A DNA stretch of 64,000 nt from Begonia masoniana. Taxonomy: Eukaryota > Streptophyta > Magnoliopsida > Cucurbitales > Begoniaceae. Within the stretch, counting starts at the first letter, position 1. Every line of letters begins with the position of its first letter. The position numbers and the translations under genes are program-made. The notes under the pieces are model-generated. The model saw nothing but the letters and a program-made list of their open reading frames with translations, did no database searches and had not been told where the DNA came from. Of the stretch, positions 20,953 through 32,341 are shown piece by piece. Where the stretch lies: contig CM039509.1 of NCBI GenBank assembly GCA_022432975.1, positions 22,475,432-22,539,431 on the forward strand, read 5' to 3'.

Positions 20953-21431
20953 TCACATTAGTAAGGATTTGTCACCTAAACTCATCCTTTCAACATGTTC
21001 TTTAAAAGTTTTGGGTGGCAATCCTTTAGTTAATGGATCCGCTATCATTAAACTTGTACTTATGTGTTCAATGCACACCTTTTGTTTTTGTATTTCTTCT
21101 TTGACTGCCAAATACTTCAATTCCATATGTTTTGCTCATTTCGAGTGTTTGTCATTCTTTGAGAAGAATACAGCTGTGGAATTGTTAGAATAAATCCTTA
21201 GCGGTCTATCTATACTTTCGACTATACTTAGACCAAAGGTTAAGTTCCGCAACCACAATGCATGAATGGTGGCCTCAAAGCATGTCACGAATTCTGCCTC
21301 CATAGTAGAAGTAGTGATCGAAGATTGCTTTCCACTTCTCCAAGATACGGCTCCTCCAGCTAATAGGAACACGTAACCGAATGTAGATTTTCTCGAGTCT
21401 ACACATCTGGCATAGTTTGAATCCGAGTATT
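20953..21431 (-). pseudogene. Copia J pol, RNase H C-terminal part
   Basis: Minus-strand frame with GGAVSWRSGKQSSITTSTMEAEF near 21350-21285, the copia RNase H signature, and DPLTKGLPPKTFKEH near 21015, ending at TGA 20953-20955. It continues the domain interrupted at 23729 by solo LTR C. A TGA interrupts it at about 21136, in a context where copia proteins usually read on through KHI(E/D)(L/I)KY. Confidence 0.85.
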
Positions 21432-21436
21432 CAATA

Positions 21437-23723
21437 TGTAGCGTCCCTAATTCGTACCCTTAATTTCTCGTAAATTTTTCTTTTTAAACATTCTCAAGTG
21501 AACACTTTCATTCAATCGTTAAATCGAAGTATAAATCGTTGAAACATATTTAAAAACTATTTAAAGAAAACATAGGAAAACAGTTGATAAAAGTCAAAAC
21601 TTAAAAGCGACAGAACACAGTGGCAGAAAGGGCATTCTGCCCGTAAAAAGCATGGCCGATCGATCGGCCATTTCAGCCGATCGATCGGCTGTGTTAAAAA
21701 TTATGGGGGCGATCGATCGCCCCTGCGATCGATCACCAACCGATCGATCGCCCCTGTGGGCGATCGATCGGCACACGCTCTGGAATTTCTTCCAGAGCAT
21801 GACCAAAGAGGGTCGATCGATCGCCCTCCTGGCGATCGATCGGCAAGCTTTCTAGAAATCCAAATTTTTCAGAGAGCTGCCTCTTCTTCCTTCTCTTCCT
21901 TTCTCCCTTCGATTTCCCTGCACATCACGCTTAAACACTTCAAAATTTTTCTCTCATCAAATCACCTCTAAACATTTCATAACCTACCACCCACATACAA
22001 TTCGCACTCTACCAATCACCCGTTTATCGACTCAAAACACATTTAATACATAACCGAATTTCATAAAAACGAACCGCGTGATTCCGTTTAAAAATTGAAC
22101 AATTCCCCCTGTTTGAAATTATAAAAAATACTGCATATTATCTATCCAGTCACCAAACGTCCAAAAATAGGTTATCTATACAATTTTCCTACATTTCTAT
22201 CTATCAAAATCCCAAAACTTACTTACGTCCCCACGGGTCAGAATTCGCACCGACTGCCAGCGCACTCCCACGGGCCATTCTCCTTCAACGTGCTCACACT
22301 TCGGACGGTGGAACGTCGTCCTCACCTGTCTCAAAATCACCTACACTATAGAATTAAAATGTGAGCTAGAGGCTCAGTAAGTCTACGTGAATGCACGTGA
22401 ATGCTATGCGTATGCGGTTCGTAAAACATGCATCTTACCTTTTCGCTATTCATTTCGTTTCATTTATGTCATCGGGGCTTCACTCTCGCTAGATAAAAGC
22501 GGCACATTCGACGATTGGATAGCCCCTCGTATCTAAACTGGGGGAAAAACATGCTTCATCCGACAGCCATGTCTGAACCACCGCCACCGACGTGACCATC
22601 ATTAAATACTTTTTTTACCTTTTCTTTAACCTTTTTCCTTTTTCATGAAAATATGCATAGAAATCTCTTTTTCATGCCGTTCGAAAACAATGATGCGTGA
22701 ACATGTATTATGTCATAAACGAAATTGAAACATACAAATAATCAACTTAAACAATCAACAACTTAACCAAAACTAATACTAACTACCCAACCTATTTACC
22801 CAACACATTTTTCATCTCCAATTTCCTCAATCAACATATCTTATGGTGTAGGCCAATCGGCCAAACAAATCACAAAGACTTACCTCGTGTCCGTTGCACA
22901 CCGAGCCCCTTGTCTTCAGCTTTGTCACCTAAGTCAATCCATAGCATTCGTTGTCAAAATCGAGCCTAAACATTCAGACTTCAAAAATTACGAAACTCCT
23001 AACTAAAGAAAATTTCCTAAAACTCTAATTAACCTCTCTCGGGCATTTTATCGGGCAATTTACTCTCACAATTTCTAAAACTCCATTAATGGAGATTTCC
23101 GTAAGCTCCAAACCTCAAAAATCCTAACATTCACCAATAAATCAATTAACTTCGTCTAATAACCACCAATACGTCGACTAGGGTCGTAAATATAGTAACC
23201 CTAACGATTTTCAACTTAATCCGACAATTTCACCAAACCCTAAACGAAACTTTAATCGTTTTACAACCCGAAAACCATGAATAAGCTTTCCAAAAATATA
23301 GAACCTTACCTAGAGTGTCGATTGAAGGAGAAAACGTGAAGAACGAAAGTCGATCGGAGGAAAGCTTGAGTCACTGGAGATGAGGAATTGCAGCGGGAGG
23401 AGAAACGTCGCGCGAAGAGGGGGAGAGAAAAAGAGAGTCGTGTAAGTGTTGAGGGAAAAGGGAGGGATTTGTGATTTTATTAAAAATTGGCTTGTCAAAT
23501 TACCAATTTGCCCTTCCTCTTGATTTTCTATTATTTTCTCCACTTATTTCATTATTTATCCAACGATTCGGTTTCTTCAAACTTTCACATTTCACCATAA
23601 ATTCTAATTTATTATTAAGGCCCCATTAAAACTTTCCGTTCACTAAATGGACTTAATTTGACATATTTACAAAAATGTCATTATTTATTAAAATATTATA
23701 ATCCCATAAAACCGGGTGTTACA
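21437..23723 (-). mobile_element. Solo LTR C, reverse orientation, TSD CAATA
   Basis: 2287 bases with TG...CA ends; on the minus strand it runs from TGTAACACCCGGTTTTATGG (23723) to TTAGGGACGCTACA (21437). It is flanked by CAATA at 21432-21436 and 23724-23728, a perfect 5-bp target duplication inside copia RNase H. No coding or primer site is present, so it is a solo LTR left by LTR-LTR recombination. Its first 150 bases match the A/G/K lineage. On the minus strand it has a TGTAGGTGATTTTGAGAC acceptor-like region near 22350 and a donor-like CGAGGTAAG near 22885. Confidence 0.93.
21652..21850. repeat. GATCGATC palindrome block in solo LTR C
   Basis: At least eight copies of CGATCGATCG-centred palindromes (GGCGATCGATCGCC, GCCGATCGATCGGC) in about 200 bases, with a GCTCTGGAA-TTTC-TTCCAGAGC stem at 21777-21798. 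Open frames through it (DRSA, AIDR repeats) are by-products. Confidence 0.95.
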
Positions 23724-23728
23724 CAATA

Positions 23729-26700
23729 ACCTCAAGTTTATTTGACTTTCTATACATGAGCATGTAGTCTTTTGTTCCTTGCAAGTACCTAAGTACTTTC
23801 TTTACAGCTTTCCAGTAATCCATTCCTAGATTACTTTGATATCGACCTAATATCCCCACTGCAAAACTTATGTCGGGTCGAGTACATGTTTGAGCATACA
23901 TTAAGCTCCCAACAGCTGATGCATATGGAATAGATTTCATTTCCTTTATTTCCAAATCATTTTTCGGACATTGCATTTGACTGAATTTGTCCCCTTTCTG
24001 AATTGGAACTACACTAGCAGAGTATTTTTCCATTCTGAATCTCTCTAAAATTTTATCGATATATCCTTTTTGAGACAATCCTAGTAATCTTTGTTGTCTA
24101 TCACGGAATATTTCTATTCCAATTACATAAGATGCCTCACCCATATCTTTCATTTCAAAATTTCTAGAGAGAAACTCTTTTATATTATGTAACATTCCTT
24201 TGTTGTTAGAAACTAGAAGAATGTCATCAACATATAGGACTAATATGCTAAACTTGCTCCCACTGACCTTCATATAGATACACCGATCAACAGTGTTTTC
24301 TATAAAACCGTACGACATAATGGTATCGTTAAACTTGATATATCATTGTCTAGAGCTTGCTTTAGTCCATATATTGACTTCTTCAATTTACACACTAACT
24401 TTTCATTCCCCGTAAGAGAAAATCCTTCAGGTTGATCCATATACACTTCTTCCTCTAAGTTTCCATTTAGAAAAGCGGTTTTTACATCCATTTGGTAAAG
24501 CTCTAAGTCATAATGAACTACCAGAGCCATAACAATTCTTAAAGAATCCTTCTTAGAAACTGGAGAGAAGGTTTCCTTATAGTCAATACCATCTTTTTGA
24601 GTGTAACCTTTGGCGACAAGTCTAGCCTTATACCTTTCGATGTTACCTTTTGAATCATGTTTGGTTTTGTAAACCCATTTACAACCGATTCGTTTAAACC
24701 CTTCAGGTAACTCAACAAGTTCCCAGTCTCTATTGTCATCCATCGATTTCAACTCTTTTTTTCATGGCATTCAACCATTTTTTAGAATTTGAACATTCCA
24801 TGATTTTTATGAATGTGTCTAGATCCTTATCATTGCTCAAGTCACATTCATCTTCAAGTGAATAAATCATATAATCATTAGGAATTGCAGATCTTTTTGA
24901 CCTTACTGACCTTCGCAATTCTTGTGATTGTTCACTAGTGACTTGAATATCAACATTATGTTCATCCTTACTTCTGCTGAACAACCCCAAACATGGAGAT
25001 GTCTTAAACTAGGTTTCCTTCCCGTCCACAGTTCATAAGGGGTCTTAGGAACTGCCTTACTAGGAACCCTATTCAACAGATATGCAGCAGTCTTTAAACT
25101 GTTCATCCATAACGATAAAAGTACAATACTTTTATTCACCATACTTCTAACCATTTCCATTAGAGTACGATTATGTCTTTCAGCTACACCATTTTGTTGT
25201 GGCGTACCAGACATTGTATACTGTGCACAAATACCTTGACTTTCGAGAAACCTTGCAAATGGACCTTTACATTGTCCACTTTCATCAAATTTTCCATAAT
25301 ATTCACCACCTCTATCAGACCTCACAACCTTTACTTTTCTATCTAACTGTCTTTCCACCTCATTTATGAACACTTCTAAAACGTTCACAGATTGAGACTT
25401 TTCATGCAGTAGATACAAATAACTATAACGTGAGTAATCATCAATAAATGTGATGAAATACCTTTCACCATTCCAAGACGGAGCATCGAATGGACCACAT
25501 ATATCAGTGTGTATCAACTCTAACAGTTCATTGCTTCCTGTGCCCTTAATTTTAGATATGTGTGTAGTTTGTTTACCTTTGATACAATCTATACACACAT
25601 TCCAGTCATTAAAATCTAATTGAAGTAAAATATCACATTTCATTAACCTCATTATCATTTCTTTAGATATATGACCTAATCTTTGATGCCACAAGAAAGC
25701 TGAACTCTCATTAAGTTCACTACGTTTAACACCAACATCATTATCAACATGAAACAGAGATTCTATAAATTTAACATTAAGATTGAATCGATACAAACCA
25801 TCTAATAAAATACCAGAACCATAATAGTATTTCAGTTTGTACAATACAAATAAACCGTTTTCAATCTCAAAATTAAACCCTTTACAATCCAACTTAGAAA
25901 CAGAAACTAAATTCCTAGCACATTCAGGAACATAGAGACACTCTTCAAGATCCAAATGACAACCAGTGTCCAGGATCAATCTATACATCCCAATCCCTTC
26001 TATGCGAGTCTTCATTCTGTTTCCCATATACAAGAACTTTTCAGTTCCATTTATGGGTTGGATCGAAAGAAATCCCTGCGTAACATGAGACACATGAGTA
26101 GTAGCACCAGAATCTAACCACCAAGTATTATTAGGTATTTCCATAATATTTGATTCAAAACATACTGAAACAAATAGTGTACCTTTCTTTTTGAACCGGA
26201 TTTTCCTTTTCGGGCAATCTCTCTTGAAGTGCCCAGTCTTGTTACAGAAGTAGCATTTAAGCTCCTTTCGGATATGTCCCTCATTCACATTTAATGGGGC
26301 TTTTCCCTTCTTCCGATTCTTCTTACTTGGTCCTTTCTTGCTACCAGTTCCTTCATGCTGAAATGTCAAGTTAATAGAGTGATCTTTTATTTTCTTCAAC
26401 CTCCCTTCTTCTTGAATTAACATGGCATTTATTTCCTGAAAGTTCCATTTCTCTTTTATGGTGTTGTAATTCACCTGGAACTGACCAAATTCAAGAGGAA
26501 GAGAGTTGATGATGAATTGAACAAAGAATGATTCATTCACATCCATCCCCAATGACTTCAGCTTGGCAGCTAGATTCGCCATACATGTCACATGATCATG
26601 AATGGATTGCGACCAATCAAACTTCTTGATCGTCAACTCACTCATGAGATTTCCAACAACAGACTTATCTGTAATGTCCAATTGGGAGTATTTCTTAATT

Positions 26701-26987
26701 CTCAACATGAACTCCTTAGCGTTTTCAGTCTTTGGCATTGATGGCTTAACATTTTCAGCTATCATCAACTTCATCAAGCTCATACATAGCCGGTTAGATC
26801 GCTCCCAAGTCTTGACAATAGACTTGTCAGCTTCCGTACTGGTCTCATTAATGGCTGCCGACTTTTGACAAATTAATACTGTGTCTAAACTCATTATGCC
26901 CAATTGAAATTGGATTTGTTCAGACCAATCAGCATAATTTAAGCCGTTGAACTTAACCAAGTTGTTGCCAGAAGATAACACATTCAT
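23729..26987 (-). pseudogene. Copia J gag-pol main part, broken
   Basis: Starts at 26987 (MNVLSSGNNLVKFNGLNYAD). Gag with CCHC knuckle CYFCNKTGHFKRDC near 26250-26210; protease WWLDSGATTHVSH near 26130; integrase with HTDICGPF near 25515, FIDDYSRYSYLYLL near 25455, DRGGEYYG near 25320 and PQQNGVAERHNRTL near 25200; RT with GCKWVYKTKHD near 24680, MDVKTAFLNG near 24490 and YVDD near 24230. Breaks: coding sequence is missing at about 24970-24990, where the integrase end jumps to the linker before RT; one extra A in a run at 24756-24762; one base lost near 24352 together with a TGG-to-TGA stop near 24343. The frame stops at 23723 where solo LTR C is inserted. Not functional. Confidence 0.9.
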
Positions 26988-27794
26988 AAATGCTACAAAA
27001 CATACATGCTCATACTTTAATACTTTGAGTAAACATTAATAGATTCAAACAAATAGTAATTCATTTCTTAAATCACCTTTGGGCAAAATTTAAGAAACAA
27101 TCTCAGCTATCAATTATGCTATCAAGATATACTTTAATAAACACATAAACATATTCAAATCAACATGCTCAACATCTTTGGATATGTAACCATATCAATC
27201 TAATATGCATACATGTCTCTTTCATATTATCAATTACAAACAATGGTCCATCTTTGGATGACTTTATAATGTTGTAATCAATAATGTCAAACGTTTTGCT
27301 CAATCAATCATTAGCATTCTTTCATACCAAACGAATGATATTTACACAATCGAATATTGATCCTTTCAAACTAGGCCACTTTAGTGACTGACAAGTTTCT
27401 TTTATATCAAGTATTCAATTAAATGTAACGTCCTTTAATCACCATATATGAGAAAACATTAAAATATCAAAACAATATGAATATATATTAACATACAACT
27501 GCCGATCGATCGGCACATTCTCTGTTCTTGCAACAAAACAACTGCCGATCGATCGGCACATTATTAACAATCAATAGCCGATCGATCGGCTATTGATTCC
27601 GCCAATCGATCGGCACCTTCTCTGTTTTTCGATAAGAAAAAACAGTGCCGTTGCCGATCAATCGGCTGTCCAAAAAAATTGTTTTTTAAACAACCAGAAA
27701 CTTTAATGACCGGAAACCATAATCGACCGACGATCGGAAATCATAATCGACCGACAATCGGAAACTATAATCGGTCAAAACTTTCAAGCAAAAC
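26988..27794 (-). other. Copia J leader region, with palindrome block (perhaps a foreign LTR scrap)
   Basis: About 440 bases of AT-rich leader sit upstream of gag. From 27424 (TGTAACGTCCTTTAATCACC) the sequence looks like the reversed end of an A/C-lineage LTR (compare TGTAGCGTCCCTAATTCG at 21437) and carries GCCGATCGATCGGC palindromes at 27503-27610 and a repeated CATAATCGACCGAC motif to 27770. It may be a truncated LTR inserted in the leader, or part of the leader itself; the inner boundary is not clear. Confidence 0.5.
27503..27665. repeat. GATCGATC palindrome block in the J leader
   Basis: GCCGATCGATCGGCAC occurs twice exactly, GCCGATCGATCGGC once more followed by its own flank, then CCAATCGATCGGCACC and GCCGATCAATCGGC. 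Spacers share CATTCTCTGTT. Confidence 0.93.
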
Positions 27795-30202
27795 TGTAAC
27801 ACCCGGCATTTTTGCCATGTGATTGTTTCCCCGAATTGTATAAGTGGAATTAATATTATTTCAATTCAATGAATGTTTTGGTTGAAATGATGGGATGTTT
27901 AAGGGAGAACCAAACTAATGGCCAGCTAACCAAAACAAATTAAATTGGTTGTAGTTCAATGGAAGGGTAAATGTGGAAGTAATTAAGGTTGGTAGAAACA
28001 AGCCAATGGATGATTACCAAGTGGCAATGTCTTGTTGAAGAAGACAAGCCTTCTCTTCCCTCCTACGTGAAAGTTTCCACTTCTCCATCTTCTCTCCCTC
28101 TATTTTCTCTCGGCCAGGCGACAAATGTTCACCCAAACACCTTTGATCTCCTAGGTTTCTCCTTGTTTTCTGCCTAAGGTAAACATCTTCTAATACTAAC
28201 CCATTTGGACAAGCAAAAAGTATGCATTTTGCTGAAGTTTTAGGTTAAGGTATTTAGGAGAAAACTCTCGGTTTTTGTATGGGAACACATTGTGACTTTC
28301 TACATGTCTGAATGGAGTTTTCTGCATAATCTTCCAAGTTATTTGTTAGCATTTGCAGCTGTTTGATACATCTTCATGCATACTACAGATCCGAGCATTC
28401 CAGGGACATTCGAGCATCTGACACCGCAGCAAACAGGTAAGTTCATGCATCTACGTTGGCCCTTAAGGCCCTACAACTCGGAGGTACTAGGTCTGGTTCG
28501 GGTAGATAGGTTTTAGGTTATGTTTTAAGTTAAACGTGTTTCCGTTATATTCTGTTTCCTGTTGTATTCATTCTGTCATCTGTGAATGTTAAGTTTAATT
28601 ATTTCACTTATTCATGCATACACGTTTCCTGTAAAATCATGCAAATGTTTTCAGCACCGGTTTTGAAGTAAATAAGATAAAATCCTGTAAAGAAAATGTA
28701 TGGTTAAGTGTGGACGAGGACTGACATCCTGTCAAGTACTCCTGTTATGTCCTGAAAGTGGCATGTACATCCTGTTGCGCCAGCTCCTTCTCCCATTTAT
28801 ACCTTTCCTGTCCAGTGAAACGCAATGTTAAGTAATGTAATGTTCACGTATTTCAAAAGTCCATGCATCACTGCATTGCATTTCATGTTCTTATTGAGCT
28901 CTAGGCTCATAGTTGAACTGTTGTTGTAGGTATGGATTTTCCAGATGAGGAGCTTGATCCTCAAACTGACGAGTTGATGTAGTTGGGGGAGGAGCTCACG
29001 GGATGGTTGCTGCAGCCAGACAAATCCTGTCCTGAGGTTTAAGTATTCAAAGTAAAGTCTATGTCTGTAAACCCTACTGGAATTCTGTGTTTGGTTTTTA
29101 AACTATGTTAGGATTCTGTATTTTTGGTTGTTGAAAACTCTGTAGGAAATTCTGTTGGATATAGATAATGTAAGGTATTCTGTTGGTTAAGCTTTCTCTT
29201 GTTAAAACCTCTGTATTCGATAGTTGAACTATGTTTTGAAGTATTCTGGAATTCGTTTGAAATACTTTCTGTTAGTCTGTGCATGAACAGCTTCTGGTTT
29301 TAGAGCTATCCATGTAGTGTGATTTTTCTTAAGTTTCTGTCATGTTAGAGCCATCCATGTAATTTATTTTTCCTTAAAATTCCATCGTGTTTTTCCCGAT
29401 ATGTTCAAAAAAAAAAAAATCATGTTTTGAATCGTTTTCTGAAGTTTGAAGTTTTCATACATTCTGTTTCCACAACTTTTGTTTTTATGTAATCATGTTA
29501 AAAGTTGCCAGTTTTGTCTTTTAAATTTTTAGTCATCCGGTCACTATTCACATTTTAACAAATCCGGTCACTGTTCACATTTTTAGTCATCCGGTCACTG
29601 TTCACATTTTTAACAAATCCGGTCACTGTTCACAAATTTAGTCATCCGGTCACTGTTCACAATTTTAGTCATCCGGTCACTGTTCACATTTTTAACAAAT
29701 CCGGTCACTGTTCACATTTTTAACAAATCCAGTCACTGTTCACAATTTTAGTCATCCGGTCACTGTTCACATTTTTAACAAATCCGGTCACTGTTCACAA
29801 ATTTAGTCATCCGGTCACTGTTCACATTTTTAACCAATCCGGTCACTGTTCACAATTTTAGTCATCCGGTCACTGTTCACATTTTTAACAAATCCGGTCA
29901 CTGTTCACAAATTTAGTCATCCGGTCACTGTTCACATTTTTAACCAATCCGGTCACTGTTCACACTTTTAGTCATCCGGCCACTGTTCACTTTTTGTCTT
30001 ATTCTCATTATCCATTATTCACATCCAGCTTAAATGTGTTTTCCAGTTTCACTTCCAGAGAAGGTTTATACTCTGTGTTAAGGTTTTAAAAGTATAAAGT
30101 TTAAAAAAAAAAAAAAAAAAATATGTGCCCGTTTTCTGCAAATGTCCCGGAGTGACGGCTCGGTTCTCGGATCCCGATCGGGTTCGGTTTCGGGTCGTCA
30201 CA
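27795..30202 (+). mobile_element. Solo LTR N, TSD AAAAC
   Basis: 2408 bases from TGTAACACCCGGCATTTTTG to TTCGGGTCGTCACA, flanked by AAAAC at 27790-27794 and 30203-30207. No primer site or coding region, so a solo LTR within the leader of copia J. Donor-like motifs are at CTAAGGTAAAC (near 28174) and CAGGTAAGTTC (near 28436), acceptor-like TTGTAGGTATGG near 28924. A 28-bp-class tandem array lies near its end. Confidence 0.93.
29531..29992 (+). repeat. ~28-bp tandem array (CCGGTCACTGTTCAC)
   Basis: Sixteen to seventeen copies of ATCCGGTCACTGTTCAC separated by two alternating short linkers (ATTTTTAACAA and AATTTAGTC). Units are highly similar with regular alternation, so larger double units were duplicated. 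The GTCACTGTTCAC-type half-sites are not perfect palindromes. Confidence 0.95.
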
Positions 30203-30258
30203 AAAACATACTTCAAGTAATCCAATCAACACAAACGGTGAACAACACGTTATAGAAC

Positions 30259-30274
30259 CATGCTCTGATACCAA
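30259..30274 (-). promoter_or_regulatory. Primer-binding site of copia J
   Basis: TTGGTATCAGAGCATGG on the minus strand, adjacent to the LTR end TGCTTTCA at 30276. Matches the initiator-Met primer site. Confidence 0.88.
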
Positions 30275-30275
30275 T

Positions 30276-30757
30276 TGAAAGCATTATAAAACTGTAAATG
30301 CTATTCAATACTTTTATCCCATTATAACGTTGTTAATTCAACCATTCTTGTTAAATAGAAATAACTATTTAAACTGTATTAACCTTGATCCATCACTGAT
30401 TGCGGAATACAGTTTTCTCTCTTTAAACCTTTCTATTTAAGTTTTTCTTTGATGATACAGAGATTGAAATTAATTGAATTAGAGATAGACTCTCTAGTTA
30501 GAATGAATAGAATGAAAAAGAAGACAACCATTCAAAGGTAACTCTCCATACTTACCCTTTCCCTTATGTCTCTTCATTCATACCGCTTCAATCATAATGT
30601 ATATTATCTTAACAAGGCTAAGGAGAGGGAATTCAAACTCAATTGACCTTATTTTCTTTTATACTCAACCACCATCACATTGAGTACTTTAATATAAAGT
30701 CAATGTAAATATAATTTACATGAGCCACAAATAGATTATTAATAAAATAATCTAACA
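30276..30757 (-). mobile_element. Copia J 5' LTR
   Basis: On the minus strand it would start TGTTAGATTATTTTATTAAT (30757) and end ATAATGCTTTCA (30276), 482 bases, a normal copia size with TG...CA ends. The inner end is firm because of the primer site. The outer end is inferred from the terminal TGTTA and has not been confirmed by a second LTR. Confidence 0.6.
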
Positions 30758-31952
30758 AAAATTTTTTGTTTTCTTATCACATTTCCAAGTCATATATTCA
30801 AACTTATATATGACCAACTATGTGATAAATTACGTCCTCAATGTTGCGCACGTGTGCAGCACGTGGCATTGCCTAATATATATATTATATATATATATAT
30901 ATATGTATGTACACTTTAAAAGAATACTGATTTTAAATTTTTTGTAATCTTTAATTAATTCAAAATAATTTGTATTGGTCAACCTTAATTCTTCTGCATT
31001 AAATGAATTGAAAAGGAATTATGTTAATTTATAGTAGAAAATGAATTGGCGTCAATTAGTAGAATAACCAGAAATTGTAACCTTAAATCCAAGAATCTGT
31101 CTTAAATGCAACTATTCTATTAATTCGATTTTCCATTTTCAAGCCAGAAATAAAATTCTACATTAAATCTGTATTAATTGTCAATTCGACCCTTCCATTA
31201 TTTTACCAAAAAATTTACATTAATTGTAATTAATATGAAATATTTTATTATAGTGGATAAAAATTCTCATTATTTTACGTCTTTCACACTTCATTAAGAC
31301 AATAAATTTACATTAAGTGTAATTAATATGGAATATTATGTGGATAATAATTCTCATTATTCTCACTATTTTACATCTGCATTATCACCTCACCTTCCAT
31401 TTCCATTATTAACTGTAGTCTTGATTAATCACTTATTATAGTGATTATATTTTGGAAAATATACAAAATATATTATTAACATATGATATATATTAATACC
31501 AAATAATTATGACACTAATTATAAATATATTATTAATAAATTATAAAATAAATTTTATAAAATATTATAAAATAATAATAATTACTTGGATATTATCCAC
31601 TCTCTTCACTTTCTATTTTATAAAAATAGAGATATTATCCACGTCTCTTCGATTTGGACCAAACCCACATAATTTTCATCGCAAACGTTCATTTTCCATC
31701 TGGGTCCACTCTATAGCCATGCAAGAACAAAAAATAAAAAATAAAAGGAGAGGGTAGGGCGTATTAAGCTACTTGAAAGCAACAGCTGCCATCAAATATC
31801 AGTGACAATGACTCCCATGTAATGAATATCATCAGATAGGCTAGACGTTTACTATGAAAACTGATAGTGTTGATAACAGATTGAAAAAAGATGACTTTTT
31901 TGAAAAACTTTTTATCATTTTGAAGACTTGAGTATTCATTTTGATGTAGAAC
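30758..31952. other. AT-rich spacer between J and F, no gene seen
   Basis: Contains a TA microsatellite near 30877-30906 and an imperfect duplication of about 105 bases (ATTTACATTAA-TGTAATTAATATG near 31210 and 31305, followed by TGTGGATAA-AATTCTCATTATT in both). Short open frames are AT-rich and unconvincing. It is the sequence into which F inserted; AGAAC (31948-31952) is the left target duplication candidate. Confidence 0.5.
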
Positions 31953-32333
31953 TGTAACAATATAGGGTTTGTAATTCAAATTGGAAATTTCTCCCAATTA
32001 ATTCAAATCTTGATTTTAAATCAAACAATTCTGTAACCTAATTTTGGATAATAATCAAAGTAAAATTGGATGAACCTAACCCGAAAGTCAACCAAAAACA
32101 AAAGGAATTCAAGATTTCAGAGCAACAAATCAGAATAGAACCGGATTTTCAGCAATCGATAGGATTTCTCTCTGGAAATTCGATACTGAATAGAGTGAAC
32201 TTAGTCTGGAATGCGTCCAGAAACAAAGGAGAAATCAGAATGGAAACGGTGATAATCTGAGCTGATGGTTTCACAGCTCAGAAAATCCGTGCAAATGGCG
32301 GATTTCAAGGAGAGGCGCAGAGTAAACCTCCCC

Positions 32334-32341
32334 TATAAATA
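32334..32341 (+). promoter_or_regulatory. TATA box of the F 5' LTR
   Basis: CCCTATAAATAGAGGCC is a canonical plant TATA context and is followed by CTCTCTCGAGTTCTCTC leader sequence. The identical site is conserved in the 3' LTR at 44025. Confidence 0.7.

Larger units (their letters stand above)
20953..30757 (-). mobile_element. Copia element J, 5' LTR to pol end, carrying two solo LTRs
   Basis: Minus-strand Ty1/copia element: 5' LTR 30276-30757, primer site 30259-30274, leader, gag-pol 26987 to 20953. Solo LTR C (21437-23723) splits RNase H and solo LTR N (27795-30202) splits the leader. Order gag-protease-integrase-RT-RNase H identifies copia. No copy of the 482-bp LTR is recognisable left of 20953, so the 3' LTR seems to be deleted; the element ends in or near the CKS1-like upstream region. 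Confidence 0.8.

Noticed and set aside
21594..21971. Frames with DRSA/AIDR repeats on both strands
   Set aside because: By-products of the GATCGATC palindromes, which read similarly in both directions.
29531..29992. CRISPR-like regularly spaced repeats
   Set aside because: The 'spacers' are only two recurring linkers, not unique sequences, and the array lies within a plant LTR with a target duplication; no cas genes.
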